Of a DNA stretch of 64,000 bases, positions 52,551 to 63,020 are shown one piece after another. The first letter of the stretch is position 1, and each line of letters begins with the position of its first letter. This stretch comes from an uncultured Sphingomonas sp. (lineage in GTDB: Bacteria > Pseudomonadota > Alphaproteobacteria > Sphingomonadales > Sphingomonadaceae): NCBI GenBank assembly GCA_913775315.1, contig CAJYIX010000043.1, positions 51,201-115,200 on the forward strand. The letters are read 5' to 3'. Both the position numbers and the translations under genes were made by a program. The notes beneath the pieces are model-generated. The model had not been told where the DNA came from and searched no databases. It was given only the letters and a program-made list of their open reading frames with translations.

Positions 52551-54149
52551 CTATTGGCGCGTTTCGGGTGCCAGAACCCGGAGACCGTCGATGCGTACCA
52601 GCCGCCGGCGCGCACCTTCGGGCACCGGCGTTCCGGGCAGCAGGACGTAGAGCCGCTTCGGCTTGAGTCGTCCGTGCGAAAAGTTGAGATCCGCGTGCAT
52701 CAGCCGCGTGCGGGTGGCGAGCGAGGTCCGCGCGGCATAGACATGGATGACGGGCTTGCGCGCCGAGGCCGCGCGCCACGCCAGTTCCTGATAGAGTTGG
52801 AGGTCGGCGATTGCCTCTGCCGGCGCCAGTGTCACGTCGTCGGCGGCGGCGATCAGCCGGTCCCACCGGGGCGAGGGGGTGCGGACATAGGTCGGCCGCC
52901 GGTCGCTGCTCGCAGCATGTGCAGCGCGCAGCAGCCCCGACAGGTCGAGAAGCTGAAGCGCGGTGACGCTGGCGAGGAGCAGCGTGGCGCGATCGTGGCG
53001 TAGCCGGTAGGTGAGGCGGATCGCCACCAGCACCAGCACGTAGGCGACCGGCCAGAACAGCCGGCCGGAAGCGCGCACCATGTCGAGCGGGGCCTCGAAC
53101 ATCAGCGGGATCGGCAGGCGCAGGAGCTTCTGCCCCGCGAAATCGACCGCCGGGGTGATAGCGAGCGTGGTGAGGACGAGCAGCGCGGGGACCAGCCAGA
53201 CCAATCGGCGCAGGTCCGACCCGCGCGTGCCCTGCACCGCCCGGATCGCGAACGCGGCGGGGATCAGGATCAACAGGCCGAGGCCGAGATACTGAAACCC
53301 TTCGAACCCGCGACCCTGACGCTGCGGCGTGGCGGGCAGGAAGGTCGAATAGCCGGGATTGGCCGGGTTCCAAATCGCGTCGAGGCTCATCGCGAACGCG
53401 CCGTAAGAGCCCGTCACCTCGAAATCGCCGCCCGCGCCGTGCGCCTTCGCGATCAGCCCCACGGCAAGCAGGATGGCCAGCGACCCGGCGGCAAGGCGCA
53501 GGCGCGTCGGCCAATCGGCGCCCATGACCCGCTCGAGCATCGCGCTCGCCCAGATCGCCGCGACCATCAGGAGAAGGTAGTTGTGGACCATCGCGGCGGT
53601 CAGCATCACCGCCGCCCACGAGGCGAGGTTGCCGGCCCGCTTGGGCTCGGGGAACAGCCACAAGCTCCACAGGATCAGCCAGTGCGCCATCAGATTGGCG
53701 TGGATGAAGCGGTTGGCGAGCGTGGGTACGAGCAGGAGCAGCGCTGTCCCGCACCAGAGCGCCACGAAGTTCGGCGCATGATCGCGCAGCAACAGCACCG
53801 CAAAGAAGGCGTGGAGGAGTAGGCAGCCGAGGATCCAAGGCCCCACGAACTGGAAGTCGGCGGGCAGCCAGCTGGCGAACGGACGAAGCAACAGCGCGAC
53901 GAGCGGGTTGCTGTCGGTGAACAGCAACGTCACCCCCTCGGGCGCGCCCAGCAGCGTGGTGTACGGCCACCAGCCGCCGGCGGGATCGTTCAGGAAGGCG
54001 TGGAGGCCGAGTGCATTCTCTCCATTGTCGGTCCCGCGGATCAGCCAGCCGACCGCCCGCGGATCGAGCGTCACGGGATCGAACAGCGCCAGATACAGCC
54101 CGATTGGGATCAGCGCGAGGATCAGCCAGTGGCGCAGCGACAGGGCCAT
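52551..54149 (-). CDS. Large polytopic membrane protein, GT-C-like
   Basis: A 532-aa protein with about ten membrane segments and a soluble C-terminus of roughly 130 residues. The pattern (N-terminal helix, then NGENALGLHAFLNDPAGGWW, then many helices) suits GT-C-type lipid-linked sugar transferases or the DUF6311 family; I recall DUF6311 for proteins like it but cannot test this. No catalytic residues can be confirmed. It is divergent from the TRIC channel gene, and on the same strand as carD, 185 bases upstream. Confidence 0.7.
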   Translation of the reverse strand: MALSLRHWLILALIPIGLYLALFDPVTLDPRAVGWLIRGTDNGENALGLHAFLNDPAGGWWPYTTLLGAPEGVTLLFTDSNPLVALLLRPFASWLPADFQFVGPWILGCLLLHAFFAVLLLRDHAPNFVALWCGTALLLLVPTLANRFIHANLMAHWLILWSLWLFPEPKRAGNLASWAAVMLTAAMVHNYLLLMVAAIWASAMLERVMGADWPTRLRLAAGSLAILLAVGLIAKAHGAGGDFEVTGSYGAFAMSLDAIWNPANPGYSTFLPATPQRQGRGFEGFQYLGLGLLILIPAAFAIRAVQGTRGSDLRRLVWLVPALLVLTTLAITPAVDFAGQKLLRLPIPLMFEAPLDMVRASGRLFWPVAYVLVLVAIRLTYRLRHDRATLLLASVTALQLLDLSGLLRAAHAASSDRRPTYVRTPSPRWDRLIAAADDVTLAPAEAIADLQLYQELAWRAASARKPVIHVYAARTSLATRTRLMHADLNFSHGRLKPKRLYVLLPGTPVPEGARRRLVRIDGLRVLAPETRQ

Positions 54150-54276
54150 GGCGCCCGCTTTGGCATGCACAGGTCGAATTAAGGTTAACGCGCCTCCCGT
54201 CATCATAGCCCTCGCTTGGATGACATTTGGGGCTCTACCTTGCCCGACCGGCGCATCCGCCCTAGCGCTCCGACAC

Positions 54277-54903
54277 ATGACGCCGCTGCCGATCAGCCCC
54301 GGTCCGATCCTGCAATTCCTCGACGTGTTCGGGATCGCGATGTTCGCCGCTTCGGGTGCGATCGCGGCGGCGCGCGCGCGGCAGACGTTCGTGACCGCGG
54401 CGTTCTTCGCGCTCGTCACCGGGGTCGGCGGGGGGACGGTGCGCGACCTCCTGATCGGCGCGCCGGTCTTCTGGATCGTCGACCCGTGGATCGCGCTGAT
54501 CGTGCTCGGCGCCGCGCTCGTCATCTGGGTGACGCCCGAGCGGTGGTGGGCGGGGCAGGGGCTCGACTGGCTCGATGCGATCGGGCTTGCATCCTATGCG
54601 GTGTTCGGCGCGGCCAAGGCGTACGGCCTCGGCGTGCCGCCGGTGCCGGCGTTCCTGATGGGGGTGGTGACCGCGTGCGTCGGCGGTATCATCCGCGACG
54701 TGTTGGCGGGCGAACCGTCGATCCTGATGCGGCCGGAGCTCTACGTCACCGCTGCGGCGCTCGCATCCGCGCTCTATGTGGGCATGCGGCTGATGGGGTT
54801 TCAGGGCTTCGCGGTGTCGCTGATCGCGGCGGGGGCGGGCTTCGGCCTGCGCGCCGCGGCGATCCGGATGAAGCTCGGCCTGCCGACCTATCGCGGGCGA
54901 TAG
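54277..54903 (+). CDS. Trimeric intracellular cation channel family (TRIC/UPF0126)
   Basis: A 208-aa membrane protein with seven membrane segments in two repeats. Each repeat holds the glycine-rich kink: TGVGGGTVRDLLIG and TACVGGIIRDVLAG. Prokaryotic TRIC proteins conduct K+ or Na+ as trimers. ATG 54277 is chosen, though an in-frame ATG at 54219 could lengthen it. It converges on the GNAT gene 11 bases away. Confidence 0.9.
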   Translation: MTPLPISPGPILQFLDVFGIAMFAASGAIAAARARQTFVTAAFFALVTGVGGGTVRDLLIGAPVFWIVDPWIALIVLGAALVIWVTPERWWAGQGLDWLDAIGLASYAVFGAAKAYGLGVPPVPAFLMGVVTACVGGIIRDVLAGEPSILMRPELYVTAAALASALYVGMRLMGFQGFAVSLIAAGAGFGLRAAAIRMKLGLPTYRGR

Positions 54904-54914
54904 GCCCGGCCGCG

Positions 54915-55478
54915 TCAGTCGCGAACGACGCCGACCTCGCCGAATGACCGCACCGGCTTGGGCGGGTTTTCGGCTTGTGCCAGCTCGCATTGCCAGAAGC
55001 CGATGTCGATCCAGCGGCCGAACTTGAACCCCGCCTCCCGGATTACGCCCGCGCGGCGGAAGCCGACCTGCTCGTGGAGCTTGATCGAGGCATCGTTGGG
55101 CAATGAGATCGTGCCGATCGCATGGACGAAGCCCTGCGCGCGCAGCGTGTCGAGCAGCGCCTCGTACAGCAGCCGCCCGACCCCGCGCTGCTGCGCATCA
55201 CCCGCGAGATAGATCGAGGTCTCGACCGTCCAGTGATAAGCGGGCCGGTCCCGGAACCGCGAGGCATAGGCATAGCCGAGCACGCCGCCGCCCTCGGCAT
55301 CGCCGTTGGTGGCGACGAGCCAGGGGAACATGCCGTCGCCCGTCGCCATCCGGCTGCGCATCGCGCGCGCGTCGGGTGCCTCGCTCTCGAAGCTGACCGT
55401 GCCCGACAGGACGAACGGCGCGTAGATCGCCGCGATCGCGGCGGCGTCTGCGGGTTCGGCCGCGCGGATCGCGATCAC
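54915..55478 (-). CDS. GNAT family N-acetyltransferase (Pat/MddA-like)
   Basis: A 187-aa acetyltransferase. The acetyl-CoA site is QQRGVGRLLYEALLDTLRA (Q/RxxGxG/A), with VSFESEAPDARAM and HWTVETSIYLAGDAQ before it. The pattern is close to phosphinothricin or methionine-derivative acetyltransferases, but the substrate is not proven. The GTG start at 55478 overlaps the sppA stop (GTGA), so it is translated with it. Confidence 0.85.
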   Translation of the reverse strand: MIAIRAAEPADAAAIAAIYAPFVLSGTVSFESEAPDARAMRSRMATGDGMFPWLVATNGDAEGGGVLGYAYASRFRDRPAYHWTVETSIYLAGDAQQRGVGRLLYEALLDTLRAQGFVHAIGTISLPNDASIKLHEQVGFRRAGVIREAGFKFGRWIDIGFWQCELAQAENPPKPVRSFGEVGVVRD

Positions 55479-57367
55479 GGCAGCACCCGCGCGAGCATCA
55501 GGTCGGCGAGCGCCCGGTCGGCGCCGCGCGGATCGGCGGGCGCGAAACCGGCGCATTCGAGGCAGCGGGCCTGCACCGACTGGCCCGACAGCATCCGGCG
55601 CACGTCGCCCGCCGCCTGCGCCAGCGACGCGCGGCGATCGGCCGCGATCCGCGCGAACAGGTCGCTGCCGAGCGCCGCTTCTTCCGAGCCCTTGTCGCGG
55701 TCCTGCTCGCGCTGCCACGCCTCGGCGATCTGCGCGGCCCAGCCGGGTTCCTTCTCCAGATAGACGGTGCGGACCTTGGCGGGGTCGAGCTTCGCGCGGC
55801 GCGCCGCCTCGGCGATCGCCTCCTTGAGGCCGCCGAACCGGTCGACGAGGCCGATCTGGCGCGCAGTGCCGCCGTCCCAGACACGGCCCTGGCCGATCTC
55901 GTTCACCCGCGCGGGCGGCAGCTTGCGCGAGGCGGAGACGACGCCGACGAAGCGGCGATAGATGTCCTCGATCGAGCTTTGCAGGATCGTGTCGAACTCC
56001 GGCGTCGTCCCGCCGAACACGTCGGGCTGGCCCGACAGCGGCGTGGTGCGCACGCCGTCCGCGGTTACGCCGATCTTCGACAGCGCATTCTCGAACGTCG
56101 GGATGACGCCGAACACGCCGATCGATCCGGTGATCGTGTTGGGTTCGGCAAAGATCATGTCGGCGGGGGTCGACACCCAGTAGCCGCCCGAGGCGGCGAG
56201 CCCGCTCATCGACACGATGACGGGCAGGCCCTGCGCCTTGGCCTGAAGGATCGCCTGGCGGATCGTCTCCGACGCCAGCACCGATCCGCCGGGCGAATCG
56301 ACGCGGACGACGAGGGCCTTGAGCTTCTTTTCGGCCAGACCCTTGAGGACGAGGCGCGCGATCGTGTCGCCGCCGGCGCGACCCGGCCCCGCCTCGCCAT
56401 CGACGATCTCGCCCGCGATCGTGACGACGCCGATCGCGTCGCCGGTGGTCGGCAGCGGATTGGCGGCGAGATAGTCGGCGATCTTGATCGTGTTGAAGCT
56501 GCCCGCCGGCTTGCCCGACGGCGCGCCGACCAGTTCGGCCACCCGCTTGCCGAACGCGATCTTGTCGCCGGTCTTGTCGAGGATGCCGGCGGCGAGGTTC
56601 GCGCGGCTCATGTCGCCGCCCGCGGCGCGGATCATGTCGGCGGGCCGGGCGAGGAAGTCGGCCACGCGCGCCTTGGGCCGTGCCTTCGTCACCAGCTCCT
56701 GCCAGCGCGACAGGATCGCGCCGTATAGCGCCTGGTTCGCGGCGCGCGCGGCGGGCGACTGGTCGGCGCGCATATAGGGCTCGACCGCTGACTTGTACGT
56801 GCCGACGCGATAGATGTGTGCGTTGACGCCCAGCTTGTCGATCAGGCCCTTGTAATAGAGCTGAGACCCGCCCGGCCCCATGAACGCGGTGCCGACCAGC
56901 GGATGCGCCCAGATCTCGCTGGCATTGGCGGCGATCAGGTATCCGGCATCGGTATAGCCGAGCGCATAGGCGAGCACGGGCTTGCCCGTCGCACGCACCG
57001 CGGCGACGGCTTCGGCCGCCTGCGCGACGACGGCGGGATAGCCGCCGGTAAAGCTGTCCATGTCGAGGACGACGGCCTTCACCTTGGCATCGGTCTTGGC
57101 GAGGTCGAGCGCGCGGATCACGTCGCGCAGCCGCGTCTGCTTGGCCATCTGCCCGCCCGCCAGCCCGGCGAACGGATCGGTCTCCTCCGGCTGTTCGACC
57201 AACTGGCCCTGCAAAGTCACGACCAGCGCGCCGTCGGTGACCGTCGCTGGGTTGGGCCGCGCGGTCAGCGCCGCGAACAGCGCGGCGAAGAACAGGAGCA
57301 TGAAGAGAAGGACGAGCGCGTCCTTGATCCCGACCAGGAGCTTCCAGGCGGCCCGTACCAGCTTCAC
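55475..57367 (-). CDS. sppA: Signal peptide peptidase SppA, long (67K) form
   Basis: A 630-aa membrane-bound serine/lysine protease that cleaves leftover signal peptides. One N-terminal membrane segment (LVLLFMLLFFAALFAAL) precedes two tandem SppA domains. The catalytic Lys is K192 in GTYKSAVEPYMR and the Ser is S393 in MSGLAASGGYWV, in the usual order for long forms. GTG 57367 is preceded by AAGGAG on the minus strand. The C-terminal 60 residues contain a cysteine pair (CLECAG). It is divergent from groES. Confidence 0.92.
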   Translation of the reverse strand: MKLVRAAWKLLVGIKDALVLLFMLLFFAALFAALTARPNPATVTDGALVVTLQGQLVEQPEETDPFAGLAGGQMAKQTRLRDVIRALDLAKTDAKVKAVVLDMDSFTGGYPAVVAQAAEAVAAVRATGKPVLAYALGYTDAGYLIAANASEIWAHPLVGTAFMGPGGSQLYYKGLIDKLGVNAHIYRVGTYKSAVEPYMRADQSPAARAANQALYGAILSRWQELVTKARPKARVADFLARPADMIRAAGGDMSRANLAAGILDKTGDKIAFGKRVAELVGAPSGKPAGSFNTIKIADYLAANPLPTTGDAIGVVTIAGEIVDGEAGPGRAGGDTIARLVLKGLAEKKLKALVVRVDSPGGSVLASETIRQAILQAKAQGLPVIVSMSGLAASGGYWVSTPADMIFAEPNTITGSIGVFGVIPTFENALSKIGVTADGVRTTPLSGQPDVFGGTTPEFDTILQSSIEDIYRRFVGVVSASRKLPPARVNEIGQGRVWDGGTARQIGLVDRFGGLKEAIAEAARRAKLDPAKVRTVYLEKEPGWAAQIAEAWQREQDRDKGSEEAALGSDLFARIAADRRASLAQAAGDVRRMLSGQSVQARCLECAGFAPADPRGADRALADLMLARVLP

Positions 57368-57477
57368 GTCGCAATTCTCCTTCGTCCGGTCTCATGGCGC
57401 TAGAGCATCGGCCCGAGACAGGCAACGCCGTCTTGTGGACGTAACACAGCGCGTGCAATTTTTGTCGCTGCCGCTGC

Positions 57478-57506
57478 TTGACGACCGGCCCCGCGCGGAA
57501 CATATC
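57478..57506 (+). promoter_or_regulatory. groESL sigma-70-type promoter
   Basis: TTGACG (57478-57483) and CATATC (57501-57506) are exactly 17 bases apart, close to the alphaproteobacterial consensus. The CIRCE operator begins 9 bases downstream, placing it over the expected transcription start. Confidence 0.7.
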
Positions 57507-57514
57507 CCGGCCCG

Positions 57515-57541
57515 TTAGCACTCGCGAGTGGTGAGTGCTAA
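57515..57541 (+). promoter_or_regulatory. CIRCE operator (HrcA binding site)
   Basis: TTAGCACTC (57515-57523), 9-base spacer, GAGTGCTAA (57533-57541): an exact match to the CIRCE consensus. It lies upstream of groES, so HrcA repression with release on heat stress is expected. Confidence 0.97.
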
Positions 57542-57574
57542 GCAGACTCAATCATTCGCTTGAAAGGAAGGCGC

Positions 57575-57865
57575 ATGAACTTTCGTCCGCTGCACGACCG
57601 CGTGCTGGTCCGCCGCGTCGAGGCCGAGGAAAAGACGGCCGGTGGTATCATCATCCCCGACACTGCCAAGGAAAAGCCCCAGGAGGGCGAGGTCGTGGCC
57701 GCCGGTGCGGGTGCCAAGAACGACAAGGGCGAGATCAGCCCGCTCGACGTGAAGGCTGGCGACCGCATCCTGTTCGGCAAGTGGTCGGGCACCGAGGTCA
57801 AGGTGGGCGGCGAAGACCTGCTCATCATGAAGGAAAGCGACATCCTCGGCATCGTCGAGGCGTAA
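57575..57865 (+). CDS. groES: Co-chaperonin GroES
   Basis: A 96-aa GroES, normal length. [19 protein letters not shown] opens the protein, [19 protein letters not shown] is the mobile loop that binds GroEL, and the C-terminal [15 protein letters not shown] is typical. It caps GroEL to fold proteins in the cytoplasm. ATG 57575 has AGGAAGG just upstream. It is followed by groEL after 49 bases, and the CIRCE site precedes it. Confidence 0.97.
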   Translation: MNFRPLHDRVLVRRVEAEEKTAGGIIIPDTAKEKPQEGEVVAAGAGAKNDKGEISPLDVKAGDRILFGKWSGTEVKVGGEDLLIMKESDILGIVEA

Positions 57866-57902
57866 GGCCTTCTCCTTCTTTCCTGTTTCAAACTTCAACT
57901 GA

Positions 57903-59552
<1,650 letters not shown>

Positions 59553-59563
59553 TCCGAATGCGG

Positions 59564-59653
59564 CCGCGGCGAGCGAGGCTCGCCGCGGACACGCATCGGA
59601 TCGGCCGGCAGGTGGGCACGCCCACCCGACCGACGGCGCGGCTCCGCCGCGCC
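59564..59653 (+). other. Three consecutive hairpins after groEL
   Basis: Three perfect stems follow each other: CCGCGGCGAGC/GCTCGCCGCGG (59564-59588, 3-nt loop), GGTGGGC/GCCCACC (59611-59626, 2-nt loop) and GGCGCGG/CCGCGCC (59635-59653, 5-nt loop). They could slow exonucleases or pause polymerase ahead of the terminator that follows. Confidence 0.65.
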
Positions 59654-59672
59654 GGTCCGACCAAACAGAAAA

Positions 59673-59701
59673 GGGCCGGAGGTTCGCCTCCGGCCCTTTT
59701 T
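59673..59701 (+). terminator. Rho-independent terminator of groESL
   Basis: GGGCCGGAGG (59673-59682) pairs perfectly with CCTCCGGCCC (59687-59696) around a UUCG tetraloop, followed by five U residues. A-rich bases precede it, so it may also end the convergent transcript on the minus strand. Confidence 0.92.
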
Positions 59702-59728
59702 CGTGCCTAGAACAGGCGATCGCGCGCC

Positions 59729-60187
59729 TCAGGCAGGCAGACGTTTTAGCGCGTCAGCCCGCTTCCGGTCTTTCGGCCGGTCGAAGCGTCGCAGGATAGC
59801 GATCAGTTCGTTGCGATCGGGCATGAAGATCGGGCCGCCCGGTCGATCGATCCGCGTTCGCGAACTCGGCAGGACCGGCTGCCAAATGCCGCCAGATCGA
59901 TGCTCGAACCCAGCCATGAACTCGACCACCAGCGGCGGCCGTGTCCAGCGCCCAAAGCGGCGAGACCGAAACGTCGGATGATTTGAGCCCGCCACGAGCG
60001 GTAATCCCAGCGTGGCGAACACCCGGTCGGCATCGGCGGCGCCGAGCAGAACATCGACATCGCCGATCGGCTCAACCGTTACGCCATGCAGTCGGGCGGC
60101 CGCGCTGCCGATCAACCACCATGGTTCACTAAGCGACGCCGTAACCGACGCCAGCATCGCCAGCGTGGCGTCCAGCGGATCGGGCAT
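59729..60187 (-). CDS. Nucleotidyltransferase-like protein
   Basis: A 152-aa soluble protein. WWLIGSAAARLHGVTVEPIG followed by DVDVLLG has the layout of the nucleotidyltransferase fold: a G-S turn, a loop, then D-x-D for metal. This suggests a minimal nucleotidyltransferase or a toxin-antitoxin nucleotidyltransferase member such as AbiEii-like; no partner antitoxin gene is adjacent. The C-terminus is basic. It follows the TraB/GumN gene on the minus strand, 10 bases apart. The function remains unproven. Confidence 0.6.
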   Translation of the reverse strand: MPDPLDATLAMLASVTASLSEPWWLIGSAAARLHGVTVEPIGDVDVLLGAADADRVFATLGLPLVAGSNHPTFRSRRFGRWTRPPLVVEFMAGFEHRSGGIWQPVLPSSRTRIDRPGGPIFMPDRNELIAILRRFDRPKDRKRADALKRLPA

Positions 60188-60197
60188 GTCGGCGGGC

Positions 60198-61118
60198 TCA
60201 ATACCTGACCCGCGTCACCTTCAGCTTCTTCTTCTCTAGGTCCGCAATCACGCTGTCCTTGCCCGCCAGATGCCCCGCACCGACCGCGACGAAGACCGTG
60301 CCGGGCTTTTCCAGCCGCGTATCGATCCAGTCGGCCCAGCGCTGGTTGCGGTCGGTCAGCAGGATCTTGGCGACCTCCGGCGTGTCGGTCAGCCCCTCGT
60401 TCATGATCGCGCCGAGCTTGTCGGGATCGCCCGCGGCCCAGGCCGCGACCATGTTCTCGATCATCGGCTGCATCTTGGGCAGTTCGGCGACGGTCGAGTT
60501 GAGGAGCGAAATCTGCGCCGCATCCGACATGCTCTCGAAATAGCCGAGCTGCTGTTCGGCGGTTTCCAGTCCCGTCACCGTCTTGCGCGCGGTCTTGGCC
60601 GCTTCGGTGATCTTCGCCTCCGCACCCGCGGCGGGATCATAGCCGAGCTTGATGAGCGGCAGGAGCGACAGGTTGGTCGACGCGAACCACGGATCGGTGC
60701 GGTCGAACGCGTTGGCCGGCAGGCCAAGGTCCGACAGCGCCTTCAGATACGCCGCCTTCTTATCGGGTGCGAGCTTGTCGGGGAGTGCAGGGCCGCCGGT
60801 GGTGATCGCCAGCCGCTGGATCAGCGCGGTCATCGCCTGCGGATCGGGCATCACCATTTCCAGCACGACTTCCTGACTCTCGTCGAAGGCCTTCTTCACG
60901 CCCTCGTCGAACCAGCTAAGGCCGGGTTTCAGGACGTGGATCGTCCCGAACAGATAGATCGTCGTGTCGGCGTCCTTGACCACCCACAAGGCGGGGTCGG
61001 CATCGACCGTCGCTGGCTGCGCGGCGGGTGCGGGTGCCGGAGCCGTTTGCGCCGACAGCGCGGTGGGCGATGCGGCAAGGCCAAGCGCGAGCAACAGCTT
61101 CTTCAGACGATCCGGCAA
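60198..61118 (-). CDS. TraB/GumN family protein, exported
   Basis: A 306-aa protein with a signal peptide (LLLALGLAASPTALSAQ). The TraB/GumN motifs are the GTIH of YLFGTIHVLKPG and the C-terminal AVGAGHLAGKDSV. Members are proposed metal-dependent proteases or peptidases, partly by similarity to Tiki; the activity here is unproven. The TTG start at 61118 has GGGAGGG upstream on the minus strand. It precedes the nucleotidyltransferase-like gene on the same strand. Confidence 0.85.
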   Translation of the reverse strand: MPDRLKKLLLALGLAASPTALSAQTAPAPAPAAQPATVDADPALWVVKDADTTIYLFGTIHVLKPGLSWFDEGVKKAFDESQEVVLEMVMPDPQAMTALIQRLAITTGGPALPDKLAPDKKAAYLKALSDLGLPANAFDRTDPWFASTNLSLLPLIKLGYDPAAGAEAKITEAAKTARKTVTGLETAEQQLGYFESMSDAAQISLLNSTVAELPKMQPMIENMVAAWAAGDPDKLGAIMNEGLTDTPEVAKILLTDRNQRWADWIDTRLEKPGTVFVAVGAGHLAGKDSVIADLEKKKLKVTRVRY

Positions 61119-61180
61119 TCCACCCTCCCGATACGATAGAGCCGCCTAGATAGCGGCTGGCCCCCGTGTTGATAAGGCGG

Positions 61181-62035
61181 TCAGGTGGCGTCGAACTTGT
61201 CGCGCTTGCGCCGCCCGAACAGCAGCCGCCGTTCGAGGTGGCGGCGCAGCGCCCGGTAATAGGCGTCGAGAAACGCCTGATCGCCGGGCTCGTCATAGCG
61301 GCCGATCTTGGCGCGGATCGCGTCGGCAACCGCCGCCATCGCGCTCGCGTCGCCGCGGCGAAGCACGTCCTCGAGACGTTGGAGCTCGTACTGGCCGTAC
61401 ACCTCGAGCTCGGCCGGGGCGAAGTCGATGCGCCGGTCAGCCCCCTTCGCCATCAGGTCGGCACCGATCCGCCGCCGCCCGGTCTCGATCACCCAAGTGC
61501 CGGCGATGAGGTCGCCCGCGCGAAGCCGGTCGCGGTTGAACAAGGGGAAGAACAGGAACAGCGCTGTCCAGCCGAGCCCCAGCGCCGCGGTCCACTGATC
61601 GGCGATCCCCTGCGCGCTGGAATAGGCGAGAAAGGTGAGGGGGAGGAACACCTCGATCTCGCGCATCAGGTTGCGCGCAACGATCGCGCCGCCGGTCAGC
61701 CGCCCGCCGTCGCGGGCGACGACGCGAAGTTTCATCACCCGCTTGCCCAGCGTCGCCGCGCGGCCGCTGCTCTCGCCGAGGATGAAGTAGAAATTGCGAA
61801 GGAGAAAGAAGCCGAGCAGCCAGATGACGACCAGAAAATTGCCGAGCACCGCGCCGAAGCCGACATGGAACGCGACCAGCGCCAGCGACACGCCGATGAG
61901 GATCCCGAGCATCAGGAGCGCGTCGAGAACGAACGCGCCCGCGCGAGCGCCGGCACTGGCGAGGCGCAGGTCGAGCGCCACGCCCTCGGGCGTCACCAGC
62001 CGGCGGGCGAGGCCGACCTTAGCGCGGCGAGCCAC
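61181..62035 (-). CDS. RDD family membrane protein
   Basis: A 284-aa protein with an RDD domain: three or four membrane segments (AGAFVLDALLMLGILIGVSLA, LGNFLVVIWLLGFFLLR) containing the R...D...D signature residues, here R-A-G-A-F-V-L-D and DRLRAGDLIAG. The C-terminus is hydrophilic (about residues 190-284). RDD proteins are often membrane proteins of ion or solute handling; the function is unknown. The GTG start at 62035 overlaps the SpoIIM gene by 17 bases. Confidence 0.82.
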   Translation of the reverse strand: MARRAKVGLARRLVTPEGVALDLRLASAGARAGAFVLDALLMLGILIGVSLALVAFHVGFGAVLGNFLVVIWLLGFFLLRNFYFILGESSGRAATLGKRVMKLRVVARDGGRLTGGAIVARNLMREIEVFLPLTFLAYSSAQGIADQWTAALGLGWTALFLFFPLFNRDRLRAGDLIAGTWVIETGRRRIGADLMAKGADRRIDFAPAELEVYGQYELQRLEDVLRRGDASAMAAVADAIRAKIGRYDEPGDQAFLDAYYRALRRHLERRLLFGRRKRDKFDAT

Positions 62036-63020
62036 GACGCCGCCCCCCGAACGCGAAATAGGCGGTCCAGAGCGCCAGCATCGCCGCGGCGATCGCGAAC
62101 CGCCCGTCGTCGGTGCGGACGAGCTGCCGGCCGAACCCCTCGAGCAGCCCGGCGACGAGCAGCATGACGACGACGCCGATCATGACCAGCGCCGCGCGCT
62201 CGCCCGCCGCCTTCGCCGCCGACAGCCGGTTGCGCTCCCCCGGAAACGCGACGGCGCGGCCGATATGGAAGCCCGCCGCGGCCGAGACGATGATCGCGGA
62301 CAGCTCGGTCGTGCCATGGATCATCAACCAGCCGGTCAGCCCCCAGCCAAGCCCCTTGGGAAGATAGACCGCATAGAACGCCCCCAGCAGCGCGCCGTTC
62401 GACGCGAGCAGCAGCATCGTCGGCACCCCGAACGCGAAGCCGAGCGCGAAGACAAGGATCGATATCTGCGCGTTGTGCGTGAACAGCGCGGTTGCAAAGA
62501 CTTCCAGCCCGCCCTCGCCCGGCGCGTCGTAGAGCGTGCCGCGCAGGAACTGCACCCCCGCCTGCGGATTGCGCCCGTTGGCAAGGCCGGGCGGCACGAT
62601 CGCATCGAACCAGCCCGGATCGGCAAGGATCAGCGCGTATCCCGCCGCGGCAGAGGCGAGGAACAGCAGCAGGGCGAGCAAAATCTCCGGCACTATGCCG
62701 CGAACCGCGACCGGCCAGTCGCGAGCGAAGAAGCGGGCGACTGCGCGGCCCCAGGGCTCGCGCGCCGAATAGAGGAGGAAATAGGCGCGCGACGAGAGCT
62801 GCTCGAGATAGCCGATCAGGTCGGCGTCGAGCGAGGTTTCGCGCGCGATCGACAGCGCCGACAGCGTCGCGCGATAGAGACGCGGCAATTCGACGAGCTC
62901 GGCCTCGGTCAGCTTGCGCGCCGACCCCTTCTCGACGCGGCCCAACAGGATTTCGAGCCGGGCCCAGTCGCCCTCGCGCTCGGCACGGAAATGGTCGGGT
63001 GTGAAGATCGCCTCGGTCAT
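62019..63020 (-). CDS. SpoIIM family membrane protein
   Basis: A 333-aa protein of the stage II sporulation protein M family (DUF95). The organism type implied is non-sporulating, so a sporulation role is not implied. Five membrane segments are seen, e.g. GIVPEILLALLLFLASAAAGYALI and FGVPTMLLLASNGALLGAFYAVY, the latter being the family hallmark. It overlaps the RDD gene at its end and the DUF58 gene at its start (ATGA), so the three are one operon. Confidence 0.83.
   Translation of the reverse strand: MTEAIFTPDHFRAEREGDWARLEILLGRVEKGSARKLTEAELVELPRLYRATLSALSIARETSLDADLIGYLEQLSSRAYFLLYSAREPWGRAVARFFARDWPVAVRGIVPEILLALLLFLASAAAGYALILADPGWFDAIVPPGLANGRNPQAGVQFLRGTLYDAPGEGGLEVFATALFTHNAQISILVFALGFAFGVPTMLLLASNGALLGAFYAVYLPKGLGWGLTGWLMIHGTTELSAIIVSAAAGFHIGRAVAFPGERNRLSAAKAAGERAALVMIGVVVMLLVAGLLEGFGRQLVRTDDGRFAIAAAMLALWTAYFAFGGRRRGSPR

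Noticed and set aside
51832-53970. A 712-aa fusion-like frame ending in CarD
   Set aside because: The N-terminal 535 residues are an antisense-like shadow of the membrane protein gene in another frame; CarD proper starts at 52365 with a good ribosome-binding site.
54915-57551. An 878-aa frame ending in the GNAT domain
   Set aside because: Everything before 55478 is a shifted frame of sppA. The true GNAT gene starts at the GTG overlapping the sppA stop.
62019-63020. Sporulation machinery suggested by the SpoIIM name
   Set aside because: SpoIIM-family proteins are widespread in non-sporulating bacteria, and no other sporulation gene is present.
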